The notes below the pieces were generated by a model that saw only the letters and a list, made by a program, of their open reading frames with translations, was not told the DNA's origin and did no database searches. From assembly GCA_000328365.1 (NCBI GenBank), contig KB303899.1, forward strand, positions 122,308 to 186,307: a DNA stretch of 64,000 bases, in the 5' to 3' direction. Origin of the DNA: Capitella teleta (lineage: Eukaryota > Annelida > Polychaeta > Capitellidae). The translations under genes and the position numbers were made by a program. Positions 14,601 to 27,460 of this stretch are shown here, piece after piece; position 1 is the stretch's first letter; each line of letters starts with the position of its first letter.

Positions 14601-17369
14601 ACGATAATACGGACACATCGGGCGGAAGTGTTGGTCCGTCGTTTGACGAGGTATTACCATTATGCTGGGATTGCCATTATGGTAATGCAGCCCATAAGCT
14701 GTCAAAGGGGTCTAGCTATCTATGACATAGGGTCAGTGCAAGGTCAAACTCGGATCGCCTATGTTGGCCAAAGACCCCTGAGATGGAACGTCGTTGTTTG
14801 TGTTCCGGGACGTCTTATGTCGAACGGAAGCGTTGGTCGGATGTGAGGCATGGAATGCATTTCGCGCCGGTTAAGTTGTTCTCACAGTGGTCTTGATATT
14901 TCTCCTCTTCCTTTTTCCCTCCAAACAAAAGAGCTGACCATCGGTGAGGACGTCATAGAAGGCCTGGTGACGTAAGTTGTGGGCTGATGTAAGGTTGCGT
15001 GCGCAATTCTTCTTCACTAATGATGACCGTGGATCACAGCGGACGATCTTCTTTTAGAACTGGGTCATCAGTTGACCGATAATTAATGACCCAAGATAAC
15101 CATTACCCCACAAACAGAGTGCGTTGCTTTTTTTTCACAGAATATTTCAATTTCCTTCTGCCGACCCGGGAAGATCAGGGTGTCCCTAAATATACATATC
15201 TTTCTCGAGTGAATATTGGTCACACTAGTGACATGTGCCATCCAGGGAGCCAACCAATCATTTCGTTGAAAATTAAAATAAATGAACAATTCAGGTTCCC
15301 GCTGTTAGTTGGACCTTACGCTTAATGTTTGATCAAACGTAAAACATGCTATTGATTTACAAACGCCGTCACTATCTATAGATATCCTGAAAATTCATTC
15401 AACCCGAGAATCCCTTTTTAGTTGCATCCTAATCGCCTTTGTCTAAAATTGGACTTTTGGGGAGGTTTCACCATTTCTGCTTCTTTTATGCAAATGGCGC
15501 AGTTTTGGCTCCCTTGAATTATGAGCAAGGAGCAGAGGAAGCAATTCCCAGGCTAATCATCCGTGACCCACTGACTGCTCTTCCAATGCGCCGTCTCCTC
15601 CTTCTCCCCGTGTCTGGGTGGGTGGGAAAAATAGGACAAAGTGCTCTTGGGTTAACGGCGACTGCGGTCAGAAAGCGATTCCAAAATGGGACACGAGTTC
15701 GTGTCATTCGTCCATATAATATATGACTGCGTCGTGATTACACATGCGTAGAGGGTATACATTCAGAACTTATTATTATTTGGCAGTCGCCCATGAATTA
15801 TTCATTGTGAACTCTTGAATTAAACCTCTCAAAGAAATCTCTCGGTCGGCTTAATTCTAAAGAGGAAATTTCCAATTACGTATTCTGTGCTCCATAGACT
15901 AAATTAGTGGATATGAATTTAATCTACCCATATAATAATGCGTGTAATAGATTTAGCGAGTGCATTTGGAATTGCTGCTGGTGCAGTGTCGTATTATATC
16001 ACAACCCATAGACCAGCATGCATCGCGCCCAGCATATGTTAGTCTATGCATCATCATGCACACCAACTTGTATTCGCGGCTTCAGTTTTCTCGGTTTTTA
16101 CCTGTTCGGGTTGAGCTTCGGAAGTAATTTGTCTCCTTCACAAAACACCTTCTTTCATCTTCCTCAGTTCACTTGTGTAACATCTTTCGCATTCAATCAC
16201 AGAAAACGAACTCACAATGTGAGTATTCCCATTTGTGCTTTTCTAAAATACAACCTAGACATCTTTGTCAGTGAATCTTGCTTCATAATAATAGCCAGTA
16301 CTTCAGCTGAGGGAATTTGCACGAATGACTACTTCTTATACGGGAATTGATTCGTCAACTCGAAGCACAATCTGAACTCCATTCCCTCCTCGGTTAATTT
16401 TACCTTCTATGGAATCAGCCGGATGTTCAATCGCGCATGCGTATTTTTAGGCAATTGGCATCAGGTGAGCCACGAGGCTTCCGAGAACGAACCCGTGACT
16501 TCCCAGTGTTTTATTACGTCATAAAAATTGACGATGAGATCCTTGTACGTTTCACCAGACGTCTGAGAAGAATAACTTCTCTTCATTTACTAGGAGACCC
16601 GTTCACCTGCGTTAGCTACAGCACTTGTTGAAGAGAAGTCTGCTATCTCTCCTCCTTCTCTGCAGCTCATAGCAACACGTCTGCAAAAGTATAACTTTTG
16701 TGAATAGTTTTTAGTCTCGATTCTTGGATTGTTTCAAAGAAAATTGTTTCTTTTCGGTGTGCAATTCTCGCAAAGAGCATCTCGACGTCCGATCTAATAC
16801 CCGTCTTTGATCTTGTTATCTGGGATAACAAGAGATCGTAGAGCACCCGCGGCAGCCCCTTCTTCCATGCGCGCTTCATTTCTTTCCCCTTTCTTTCTTC
16901 CTTGTCTCCGCAAACCAGGCCTCCATCCTGTAGCCCGCCTGTCCCTCGCAATTTGCTGAGTCGTGTCATTCTGGCCGAAAGGTCTGTTTTATCCTGAATT
17001 GCAAGGTTGTTATAGAAGCACTCTTCTTTTCCCCCGTCCTCTATTGGCCTCGTTCGGATCAATTGATTCAACCCGCAAACGCACAACGACATCCATTTAT
17101 ACTCATCTATCAGAATCACCATTGTTTTTAATGTGCGTTGAAATGACTGCTTATAGCTGCTGGCAATTTGCTCGCCTCTTCTGACGGCCAACTGATCTAC
17201 CACTTCCGCTGAACCAGCTTGCAATTGCCGCAACCAAAATACGCGACGCCTAATCGCCGTCATCTCTATCTCGCGAGGCTCCTCATGAAGCCATTTCTAA
17301 GCTATTGTGTTCCGCTTAACGCAATGCCGTTTGGCGTCTAGCATTCTAACTCCCACCTTCTCTCTTCGC
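4331..17369. other. Long non-coding stretch upstream of the dopamine receptor gene
   Basis: I found no exon chain or protein domain here on either strand. A (CT)n microsatellite lies at about 8584-8610 and short A or T runs occur throughout. Several TGACGTCA-like or GACGTCAT half-palindromes are present, for example near 7136, 13622 and 16515. They resemble CRE sites, but I cannot judge whether they exceed chance. The longest frame, 198 codons on the minus strand at 16667-17263, has no recognisable features. Distal enhancers could be present but cannot be seen by eye. Confidence 0.5.
8584..8610 (+). repeat. (CT)n microsatellite
   Basis: An uninterrupted CT dinucleotide run of about 27 bases. 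It creates RE-repeat artefact frames on the opposite strand. Confidence 0.9.
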
Positions 17370-17560
17370 AGACTGAGCACCCGGCTGCTGCAGCAGCGGC
17401 AGCAGAGGGAGAATCATCGCTGCTCTTCCGGCCCATAGTTCCGAGCAGGAGCCGTGAAGAGGCGCCGAGTGCCGGACAGCTCGGCACAAGTTGCACGTCT
17501 TGTGAAGCGTTAGCAACAGTGAGTGATAATACCGGCTATTACCATTATGGGAAGCCTGAT

Positions 17561-19312
17561 ATGATAGCGTTATGGATTACTTCACATTGGCTTACTAAGG
17601 CGTTTGCGGCTCGCCATGCATGCAGCCCGCAATTAACAATGTCGGGATTGTTCTCCTCTAGTGTCGTCTCTACGTACCAAGACGATCCGCCGCTTGAAAA
17701 CACATCGACGTCATCGGCGTCGTCCTCGTCATCTTTATCAGCCAATGACGCCTCCAGTGTTCATAACTCTACGTCCAGTCCTGTGGGTGAAGCGTCCACC
17801 CAGCGGTCTCGGCCACCCGATGATCCGATCGAGGTGAAGTACGTTCTCTCCGGGGAGCAAAGCAATCACTCGACATCGACATCATTCCATCTCATCCACA
17901 AGGCGGCTCCATATGTCCCCCTCACGGAGAACATCCCCTTGAGCAACCCACACCGCTCTGAAGACTTTCTCCCATCGTCCCGCGGTTGTAACTTCAGTGA
18001 AATCTTTTTCTTTGACCTGCAGAACAACTCAAGCATCAACTGTAGCAGTAGCAACGACAGTATGCTCGTCAACGAATCTCTCAACATTGTTTACAGAAAT
18101 CCTATGCTGGGCGGATTATTAGCGTTCTTCGCAATGGTCACCATACTGGGAAACTTATTGGTCATCGCGGCTGTGGTTCGAGAGAGATATTTACGGACAG
18201 TGACCAACTACTTCATCGTGTCGCTGGCCATCGCTGACCTCATCATTGGTGGGGTCGTAATGCCGTTTAGTATTTTCTTGGAAATAACCAACGATGTTTG
18301 GATATTCGGCTCGGACTGGTGCGATGTGTGGCATTCGTTCGACGTACTGGCGTCCACAGCGTCAATCCTCAACCTGTGTGTGATTTCACTTGACCGCTAC
18401 TGGGCAATCACTGACCCCATTGCATACCCGAGCAAGATGTCGACGGGGCGGTCATTCGTTCTGATGGCGCTGATTTGGATCTGTTCAGCAGCCATCAGTT
18501 TCCCTGCCATCATCTGGTGGCGGACAGTGGTCAGCGCTCCCCTGCCCCCACACGTGTGCGCCTTCACGGAAGACACTGGCTACCTCATCTTCTCCTCCCT
18601 CGTCTCCTTCTACTGCCCGGTGTCCATCATCCTCTTTGCGTATTATAAAATCTACCGCGCGGCTACAGAGCAAACACGCAGCTTGAGAGCGGGTTGCAAG
18701 GTGATGAACGCTGACGGTGTCAACGGCGAAGTGCTCACTCTACGCATCCACCGTGGAGGACCACGTGACCCGGAGGACGCGATCCACTACGCCAGAGCAG
18801 CTAACAGCGACAGCGACGGAGAGAGTCCCTCGCATGGACTGCACCAACACATTACGCCCCAGCCACACAAGGACGTCCGACCATCGAGAATGATCTCACG
18901 GAAGTGGAAACACTTCGCCATCAGCAAGAAACTGAGTAAGGTTGCCAAAGAGCAGAAGGCAGCCAAGACGCTAGGGATTGTGATGGGTGTCTTCTGCATC
19001 TGTTGGGTCCCCTTCTTCATCGCCAATGTCCTCTATGGTTTCTGCAACCTGGACTGCATCGCCCACCCAGACATCCTGCTCCCTGTTTTCACCTGGTTAG
19101 GCTACATTAACTCGGGGATGAATCCCGTTATCTACGCATGCTCAATGCGGGACTTCCGGCGAGCTTTCTTCAAGATCCTCTGTTGTTTCTGCCCCGGCTA
19201 CATCCGCTTCCGGTCGCGTAAACGCTACATGGAGAATAATTACTCGTTGTCCACTGCGAGTTTTGGCGCCAATTACACCGGAAATGATCGTTGTAACAAT
19301 GTCCGCCTGTGA
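17561..19312 (+). CDS. Dop1R2: D1-like dopamine receptor, invertebrate Dop1R2/DAMB type (GPCR)
   Basis: Rhodopsin-class amine receptor at the plasma membrane. Members of this group bind dopamine and signal through Gs and/or Gq (family knowledge). Numbering below uses the ATG at 17561 (583 residues). The N-terminus is long, Ser/Thr-rich and has many N-glycosylation sites. TM1 starts near residue 181. TM2 has the LAIAD motif and TM3 has the amine-binding Asp in SFDVLASTASILNLC, followed by SLDRYW near residue 277. TM5 has the FSSLVSFY serines. Intracellular loop 3 carries LTLRIHRGG and EQKAAKTLGIVMG. TM6 has FCICWVPFF, TM7 has NPVIYA near residue 521, and a Cys-rich tail (CCFCPG) follows. The TM3 and TM7 motifs match Dop1R2 better than alpha-type octopamine receptors, which are the next alternative. 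The coding region is one exon. A second ATG at 17639 with a good context would give 557 residues. A strong donor-like GTGAGT lies at 17519, just after the presumed leader. Confidence 0.92.
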   Translation: MIALWITSHWLTKAFAARHACSPQLTMSGLFSSSVVSTYQDDPPLENTSTSSASSSSSLSANDASSVHNSTSSPVGEASTQRSRPPDDPIEVKYVLSGEQSNHSTSTSFHLIHKAAPYVPLTENIPLSNPHRSEDFLPSSRGCNFSEIFFFDLQNNSSINCSSSNDSMLVNESLNIVYRNPMLGGLLAFFAMVTILGNLLVIAAVVRERYLRTVTNYFIVSLAIADLIIGGVVMPFSIFLEITNDVWIFGSDWCDVWHSFDVLASTASILNLCVISLDRYWAITDPIAYPSKMSTGRSFVLMALIWICSAAISFPAIIWWRTVVSAPLPPHVCAFTEDTGYLIFSSLVSFYCPVSIILFAYYKIYRAATEQTRSLRAGCKVMNADGVNGEVLTLRIHRGGPRDPEDAIHYARAANSDSDGESPSHGLHQHITPQPHKDVRPSRMISRKWKHFAISKKLSKVAKEQKAAKTLGIVMGVFCICWVPFFIANVLYGFCNLDCIAHPDILLPVFTWLGYINSGMNPVIYACSMRDFRRAFFKILCCFCPGYIRFRSRKRYMENNYSLSTASFGANYTGNDRCNNVRL

Positions 19313-19598
19313 CCTCTGACCTATGACCTAGTGACCTACGCATAGCAACCCCCGTGATTCTTGCTGTGGTGCATTTTTCGTGTTTTACAGGGTTCGAAAT
19401 GACATAAAATGTATTGACTGTGCTCCGTTGTTATAATTTTTCCTCTGATGTGGTCACATTTTCTGCCTCCATTATCCGTGCGCACTAAGATCCCAGGTGA
19501 TGTCCCGACTCACGTAGTCAAGTGGCAGACTGTAACTTAAATTGTGTACGCTGTCCATCTCGCCATTGCGGTCTTCTATAATACTTGTTATGCATGGG

Positions 19599-19604
19599 AA
19601 TAAA
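19599..19604 (+). other. Polyadenylation signal of the dopamine receptor gene
   Basis: Canonical AATAAA about 287 bases after the receptor stop codon, and the first such hexamer downstream. Its use is inferred. Confidence 0.55.
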
Positions 19605-19636
19605 ATAGCTCAACCAGCCAAACCTTATGATTGAAA

Positions 19637-19740
19637 TTAACACATTCACCGCCAAAGACGAAGATTTTCGTCTTTTCACGCCCACCCTTGAGCGCCGAAG
19701 ACGAATTCTTATCTCTTCGCAAAATTGCAGCAACATTCAT
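19637..19740 (+). mobile_element. Possible piggyBac-like element end
   Basis: A TTAA at 19637-19640 is followed by CACATTCACCGCC and a short palindrome (GACGAA-GATT-TTCGTC). This resembles piggyBac termini, which begin CCCTTTG/CACNNT next to TTAA and carry small palindromes. I could not find a matching opposite end nearby, so it would be a solo, decayed end. The assignment is tentative. Confidence 0.28.
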
Positions 19741-20369
19741 TACTGAATGGCATAAGCAACTCGGTCAGTGTTCCATTGGCGTAACGTACTTTTAGAATCT
19801 AATTTTGAAGCCTTTGCTAAATGACGTCATTAAACCAATAGCTGCTAAATTGCACCTGAAAGAGACCTTTAAGGGATATTTTCTTTTGTCCTTGAGAGAA
19901 AAACAGTTACATTATGGATGAACTGAAAATATTGCGAAATCCAAGAACTAGAACCGGCACGAACAGAACTCATTAGCTGCATCTGAATGATTGACTTCTG
20001 CTCTCATTTGTTTCATATCGCATTGAATGCCATCATATCACCTGAGTTTAGTCAACTGATTCCGCTCACCTGTCTGTCCATCAAGTAATAACTCCCTTAA
20101 TTCTCCAAATCAGGATTTCTGAAGGAAAACTTCCTTATTCTGAATCTCACATTCTTAGTATTCTGTTTTGGAAGAAGAATTGAAGATTTAACGATGGTGC
20201 GTAGCCATCAACATCGACGTTAATGTTGACAGCAATCGATGCACTATATTATTCCTTATTCATCAGCATAACAAAACTCTTGATTCCAAGAAACTTTATT
20301 CTTAAATCAATGACTTGACTTCGTAGTCTGTATGCAGCAACCGCTTTTGACGCGATTCTTCTGTGGAGA

Positions 20370-20530
20370 TTCAATCAAGAGTGCTGCACGCTATCGAACG
20401 CCTTCGTGAAGTCCAAGAGAAGAAGGCGTGGCCTATTCACATCGTCTTCAAACTAGCCATGCTGGTGACGTCATATCCGCTGTTATAAGAGGTCTTAAAT
20501 CGTCATTCACTTTGACCAATAGATCGAACA
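20370..20530 (-). mobile_element. LINE reverse transcriptase scrap
   Basis: Minus-strand translation near 20380-20430 gives RLLLLDFTKAFDSVQHS, matching the reverse transcriptase motif (LDFSKAFDxVxH) of non-LTR retrotransposons. The frame is not open on either side beyond a few dozen residues. It is a short, old fragment, and its clade cannot be told. Confidence 0.4.
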
Positions 20531-21614
20531 GAGCGGACATATTACCCTTTGCAGCCCAGTAATTTGTCTATTCAGAATACGCTTACATAACTTCCACGAA
20601 GGGCGCTCAAGTGCTTATTACTGGAAACAAGGATGCGTTCATCTCCGGTGTTCATTATCACCGATGATGTTTGATGAATTTGAGATTTGTTTCTTCAAGG
20701 AAATTGGCATTCCCTTCTGCAATTTAATAATAAGAACGCGTTCCTTTAATTTTTTTTTTCTCCTAAACACTGAGTAACATTTGCGTCACATTGTACAATA
20801 ATTCACCTCGTCCTTCTTCGCCCGACTCAACCACTGATTCAGCTTCAAAGAAACTGATGAGCGAAGCAGAATCTGATCCCCAAGCAGATTGGGTCAAAAA
20901 CTTATAGATTACTCTCCGGTGGAAACCTTTCGATAGAAACTGATGAACAAAAATGACGAAATAGTCATTCTGAAATGTAATGTCGACGTGGATGACCTCA
21001 TCGATCTGTTTGCAGAACGCATAGACTTAGTAATAAATATAGATCAAATTATATTATTGCCTTTATCATTATATCTCTGACAGGACGACCTGCTGTTGTA
21101 TTTAATAGTTGCATGCTGAACCGAAATGGACCTCTGTAAGCATGAACAAAGGGATAAATACCGAGATGAACCTCTCGTTCGGTATTAATTCTATGAAATC
21201 AACACATTCGTTGCTTGAGCAATCAGTGAAGTGCACTGGATTAATTAGCACAGCAGAGTGCGAGGCTGAAAGGTTGGCTGCCAGCTTCGCCAGAACTCAT
21301 GAATGAGGACAACACTCAAATGATAAGATATGTCACCATTGTCTCGATGTTTCTGAACTCCCCAGTTCCTTGCTTTAATCAACATAGTCTTAGTTTTAGG
21401 TTTTATCATTACTAATTTATTATTTTTGTGTGTGTCTAGTAAACGATTTGTTTCCCATCAGTAGACACCAGTGCATGACTTGAAGAAGGGAAGAAGAGAA
21501 AGGAAAAGATAGCTCCCATATATCATCTATTTGATCCATAATTGAATGCACCATTTGTTCTCATATACGACAACATCCAACAATTGGGTAATTAAAATAC
21601 GGATTGTGTTCTCG

Positions 21615-21647
<33 letters not shown>

Positions 21648-24600
21648 ACCTATGAGAGACCCTTTGAATAGTGCCCTTAGTGTGCATTCAGAGTGGTCGC
21701 AGTTCTCTGTGGTCTCGCTGACAACAGTCAACTGGTAAATCGTTCCAAAGCGGATCTCTGTATTCGCAAAAATCCATTGAATTTACCTGAAAATAAACAA
21801 TGGTAATCTTATAATTGAATTGGGTACACATGATTATCGCACTTTTAGTCTTTATATTTTAATATGTAGTCAGGAAACAACAGCAATAGAGTGTTAATTG
21901 CTTAATAATTATAATGAATTACACCCATGAACTACATTTCCATGAATTTACGGAGATAGATAATTCTTGGGAATAGAAGAAGTAATTAAATTTAACACAA
22001 ACAACATTATTAAACGCCAGAGCCACGTAATCAATACTGAATGAATCGCTGGTGGAATGAGAGGAGCAAAGATAAAGGATTCCATGTCTGCGTTATGAGA
22101 CGAAGCTAATTGCAGAGGGCAATTAAAACCCCTTGTCTGATACATTGGCGGAGACTTTACGACCGTCTGGCATCGAAGATGAGAGCTGGGAAGAATGACA
22201 TCCCTAAATGCACAGATAGCCACCAGAACACGAAAGTCAGTTTATATTCACAAGGTTAAAGGTCAGACATTTGGTTGTTGAACAAACCCTGTTCGATCTT
22301 ACCCGCCGGGTTAATGGAGCTAACGAACCCTGAGTCAGCGCTGCTTGCGTTGAAACATATTTCCTTCCAAAGATCAAAGGAAACTTTGGGTGGCCTAGGC
22401 ATCGCAAATAATCGCTGAAGTGGCTCATCTTTTTATCTACCTTTAATCAAGCAAAGATGTCCACGTGCTACCAGTGGTAACCATGACAATGGAATTTGAT
22501 TTGCGATTATTTCTTTATATATGAGCATCAGAGGGGCCTATTCCGCAGCGCTGGCCCAATTAAGGCTGCAAATAACCCTCATCTGTACCAATTAGACTCC
22601 CGCTTTCGGCAATGCGTCTTCCCAGGGTTCTGGTCCCGTCTTATTACGTCACCGATTGCGCAACCTCGAGGTCTTTCCTTTGAACCAAGATCCGACATAG
22701 ACCTGGAGATAATGGAACCATTCCACGGATATTAAGGTCAGTGTCGTGCTTCGCGTGTGGACACTTTGATGATTCTCACCACGGTAGTGAATCGCCGAGG
22801 TATCTACCTCAGCATATTCGCGTGCCAACGTCCCGTTCCGTCTCCAGCCTCGCCATCCCTTTGCAGTCGGTTGTAATTGATGGACGATACAACGATCGGG
22901 TATAATCTTCCGCTAAGCATCTTTTCATGGCTTTTGTGGCTATTTCAGAAGTCACCACCAACCAGTGGACAAAGGTTTCGCATTCCACGTGCCAGGCCCG
23001 GAGCCGGAATGGCATAAACGGTGGTTTGCTAAGGACCACTTGTCTCAAATGCTAGGCTCGCAAAAAAGTTCTATTGACCAATTCAACTGGCTCCGGTGGT
23101 TGATGAGCAGAGGGTAAATAAGCTCCGCTCGTAAAGTCCGAGAGCTATGTTGACGGGGGTTTTGAGAAGGAAGTGGCTCTGAACGCTTGCGTAACAACCA
23201 GGATGACTTCATCAGGGTTGGTAAAAAGTGAAGGATGTTTATCGAGGACTTTAGTGATATGAAACGATGATGATGCATTGAGCGCATGGAGGCAATCGCC
23301 CTCCAATCTCCTAAATTATTAGGAAGAAAAAGTACCAATAAAACCAACTCACGAGTTGTTGATTCAGCATTGAAGTAAATAATTATAGCATTTTTCTTGC
23401 TCTATACCCGCACAAGTGGGATGTTTATGTGTAATGTGTAGAAATACCAGCGAGCGTGTGAAGTACTTAGATTTGCCCAAACACCCTCTTCGGGATCTAC
23501 TCCTATGCAATTGCCACTTTCCCCTGTTTACCATCTTCCCTCATGGAAATCAAACCTGGCGAGGAATAAGAACGACGAACGTTTCCTTTGAAGCTGGCGG
23601 TGTTGGCCACGTGAATCACGCATGTCTCCTTCATAACGTGTCGAGGGGAGATGGATATGTTTGGCTGAATGAGAACTTCAAAGCAGAAGCGAGTGCTCTC
23701 CGGTAATGACCCGTGTCCTCGCCTGATAGACCTCATTTAATATGGTCTTTTATGGCCGTTGCGTAATCACCAGACGATCGCTTCCACCGATGTTTACGTC
23801 GACGCTGATTCGTCGACGTGTTTTGCATGTGTAAAGGCGGTGTCTGTCCGTGTAATAGGATCCAGGGCGTAAAATACGCGGCGCTATCTGCCAGCATCTT
23901 CATCCCCGGAGGCAGTTGACATGGATGCAATAGTGCAACGGTCCCTCGAAAGTTTGGGTGGCGGCCGATTTTGATAGGCTTTTAATATGGATGACACGGT
24001 TGGCTGCATCCGCAGAAGTGGGAAGCGTTTCATCATTAGCTGTATTAATTTTGAGAGAATTTGACAACGCCCTTGGCAATTGCAGTTGGCAATGTAATGA
24101 TCGAGTGTTGGAAATGCATTTATTTGCAATTTGCGCGTTGACTGCTGAGATGTTTACATATTTTCGGTCAGGGTGTCGCCCTATAAATCAGAGGTGTGTT
24201 GATGTTGAAATCCAATGAACTATATACGTGCTCACTTGGCCGTTCAATGCTACCTCAACAATGACGGCAACTCAAGCAGAATATGCAGCCAAACGTCGTC
24301 CTTCGTGGACCAGTGCTTCATTCTGTTCGGCATCAACATGTCTGTACAAGAACAAAACTTCTTTCGCTTTCATTGTTTCGATTGAAGAGGCAAGAACACT
24401 TCGGCAGCAAACGAGTCGTGAATTATCGATAATTGCTTCGGAATGAATTTTTGTGTTGATTTGCGCCGCTGCATTCGACGACATCGGATGCACGTGAAAT
24501 AATCATAACGCTGTCACCAGAAAGACGAAGTATGATGATGCCCTTTGAGGTTAACAGGTGCAAATCTGGACAAATGCATTGATGGACACAAAAGACACGC

Positions 24601-24996
24601 GATCATCGTGTTCATTACATCGGCTGATCTCATGAGTCACGTCCTTAGACCACCTGACGCCATAATTGTAGCTTCCGCGAGGCATCCACATTTAGAATTA
24701 TCTCATCACAGGTTTCCTCCTATTTCGAAGTACTATTGTGTTGAGGTTAATCCATCTATTCTTAGTTTTATTTGCAAATTCGAGATTCTTTGCCGGTGTA
24801 AGAACTGTTTACGGTGCTTGCATTATAATGGCCGCCTCCGTGCCAATCGGCTTAAACAGGCGCTGTACTTGGATATAGATACATGACGCTGACAAGGGTG
24901 GACAATTATATCACTCTATCTTAATGAGTTTATAATATTAATATTCCTAACATAATGCTACAATTTTTCACAAAAAAAATTATGAATTATGCTCTA

Positions 24997-25027
<31 letters not shown>

Positions 25028-27243
25028 TTGAACCCGCATTGTCTTGTTTCATGGAATTTTGCAAAAACGTAAACATGCCATAAAGTGATTGTGGAAACAC
25101 ATTTTTACGAGACCAATAATTAGATCTACTTTGGATTAAATGACTTCAATAAAACTTGGCATATAGATGCGAATTGACACGAAAATGTGTTTTACAAATA
25201 ATTTACAGCCTATTTAATGTTTTCTCGTTTTGATTTACGTATGTTCCATTACCAAAAGAAATGTAAAGTTAGGCCAGCTCTAATTTCTTTTTTGGATTCA
25301 TTTGACCACTTTATTATAATTATATCACTATATGTAACAGATATTTTATACTTTTTTTTAATTGCTTTGGTATATCTATGAGAATAATATCGGAGAAATC
25401 CGTCGATGAAATGGTCTAACATCGATAATGACTTGGCGCGTAAATCAGGAGTTTGCCGCATTTTGAAGAAATGTCGACACCTGCTTCACTCAAATTGGCG
25501 CCAGAGGTGATCATGTAAATTTCTGAAAAATTCAATGCTTGTTATTTTCGTCTGGAAAACTAATCTATATTCAAGCAAAATTTTAACCTTCTGTGATAAC
25601 GCGTTTTATGTTAGTCTGAGAACTTTTCGAACAACCTTCGTATTTCCAGCGGATATACTTTTATTCCAACGACAGCGGCAGTTTACAGATTCGCTTCTCT
25701 CCGTTGTGACCACATCTCGGAGTTCCAGTTGCAATATACTCGCCGCAAACAGTAGATGTAACTGGTTCAATTGATGGATGATGGCTTTTAATGCAAGAAC
25801 TATTAAATATATGCTTATTTGGTGTTGCTCTGCGAGCATAAGTGTCCTTGCGAAGTGTACTACGGTCCATTTTAATATACCTGATCAATCAAACAGGCTT
25901 GGCAATTGCGTCTGCATGTGCAAATCGCAGGAGTGTCCATGTTGTGCATTATGTAGAGCACAATAAAGAAGCAGTCAGGATGTGTTCGCTGGTTGGGGCA
26001 GTAATGGAAGCTGGACAGATATTGGTCGTGCGTCTCCTCGCCCCTCTTCCGTCTTCTTAAGAGAGCGACCCTCCAAAGGCTTTTTGGATTAATGGCTAAT
26101 AAACTGTCCGCAAGTGCACGAAGCACGACATGTCCAGAAAGCAGGTGTTATCACACCGCCTCTTGTGCATTTTGGATTCGTCTGCAATGTGTTGCGACAT
26201 CAACCACTCTACTCTTTGCCAAACCTACTTTAGTTTGGGGTTGGAACTGACTTCTTTTGGTGGCGTGTGTATTTGACCTTGGGTATGAAATGGGCGAGAG
26301 GTAAAGACAAACGTGATGGGGAACTTAATTCAACACGCGAGTGAAAGAGATTGAATCTTAAATATGCACATGAAGCTTTCATGAGGTTAAACACCGATGC
26401 GCAAATCAGAGCACAATTGGATCACGTACGTAATCAGGTCAAGGTCATCTCAATCTATCTCTTGAGAGAGATGGAGAGGGTTAATCATCGTTTGAGTTTG
26501 GGAAGAATACAAATTCAAGAAATGTGGGAAAGAGTCAGCAGATTGAAAGCTTCGTTATTTAACACTCTTTTGATCAAATTTATCGTCTTGTGTTTTGTTT
26601 TCATTTTATCACATGTGTTGAAGCGAGGAGAGAAAAGCTCTCATAAATCCTATCAGGGCTGGCGACATGAGCCAATCAGCGCACAGCCAATCTCACCTGC
26701 ATAATGTCCTCGTTCGAATGCAGTTCATTTCGTCAGCTGTTCACTTATAGACCATTGACCTTAAACCTTTAACCCTTGACCAGCGTCTGGTTCTACGGAG
26801 CACTCCACTCTGTAAATCATCCGGGCATGAGCGGCGGCATTTCGCCAAATTAAAGCCATAAATATGCCATGTTCACGTGATTAACAGCCGAGATTCGTGT
26901 TCAACGAGGAATGCTTGATCGCGTGAAATCGAAAGCATGCCGTGTGACCTTTCTGCCCTTACAGAGAATCGACACCAAAATTCTCGATTGCACATTATTT
27001 TGGGCAATGCCGTAATTGGACTTTTGGTTTTTGTAGTTTTCCTCTCCTCTGTTGATGCTGCACACCTCCGAGCCATGACACCGTTCTTCTCTGTAAATTG
27101 TGAATTCTTTCTGATATTGTCTTCCGTAAAGAGGTCAAGAGAAGCATGATTATTAGTTAATAACTAAAGATCATTCTTGATTTGTAAAAAAAGAAAAAAA
27201 AAAGAAAAAAAAAAGAGCATAGTAACCTCCCAAAGTTTTAAAC

Positions 27244-27460
27244 AGGTATTTGAACTAAAAGGTTGGCGTTAAGTGAAAGCATTTTATGAATATAAATTAA
27301 TATAAGATCGAAGGGCACATAGTGAAACATTACATAGTTAAAAATTACAATTGCAGTACTAATGATAGGTAGTGTGTCGTATATATTGGCATAATTGTTA
27401 AAATAGTGATTTATGAGGTAGAGGAAGTGATTTTAAAATCATTCTATCAAACAGATTGAT
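27244..27460. repeat. Dispersed repeat, copy 2
   Basis: Second copy of the roughly 200-base repeat at 4121-4320, in the same orientation. It has point changes and small insertions, for example extra bases around 27375-27395. A mixed A/G tract precedes it at 27186-27214. Confidence 0.7.

Noticed and set aside
16667-17263. 198-codon minus-strand open frame upstream of the dopamine receptor
   Set aside because: No domain, signal or conserved-looking motif. Composition looks like chance translation and no splice or polyadenylation context supports it.
24545-24886. 113-codon plus-strand frame ending LYLDIDT
   Set aside because: No ATG-proximal signal, domain or codon bias. Its overlap with other frames suggests chance.
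26351-26704. 117-codon plus-strand frame with a hydrophobic segment
   Set aside because: Starts without an ATG, is short, resembles no known family and has no partner exons.
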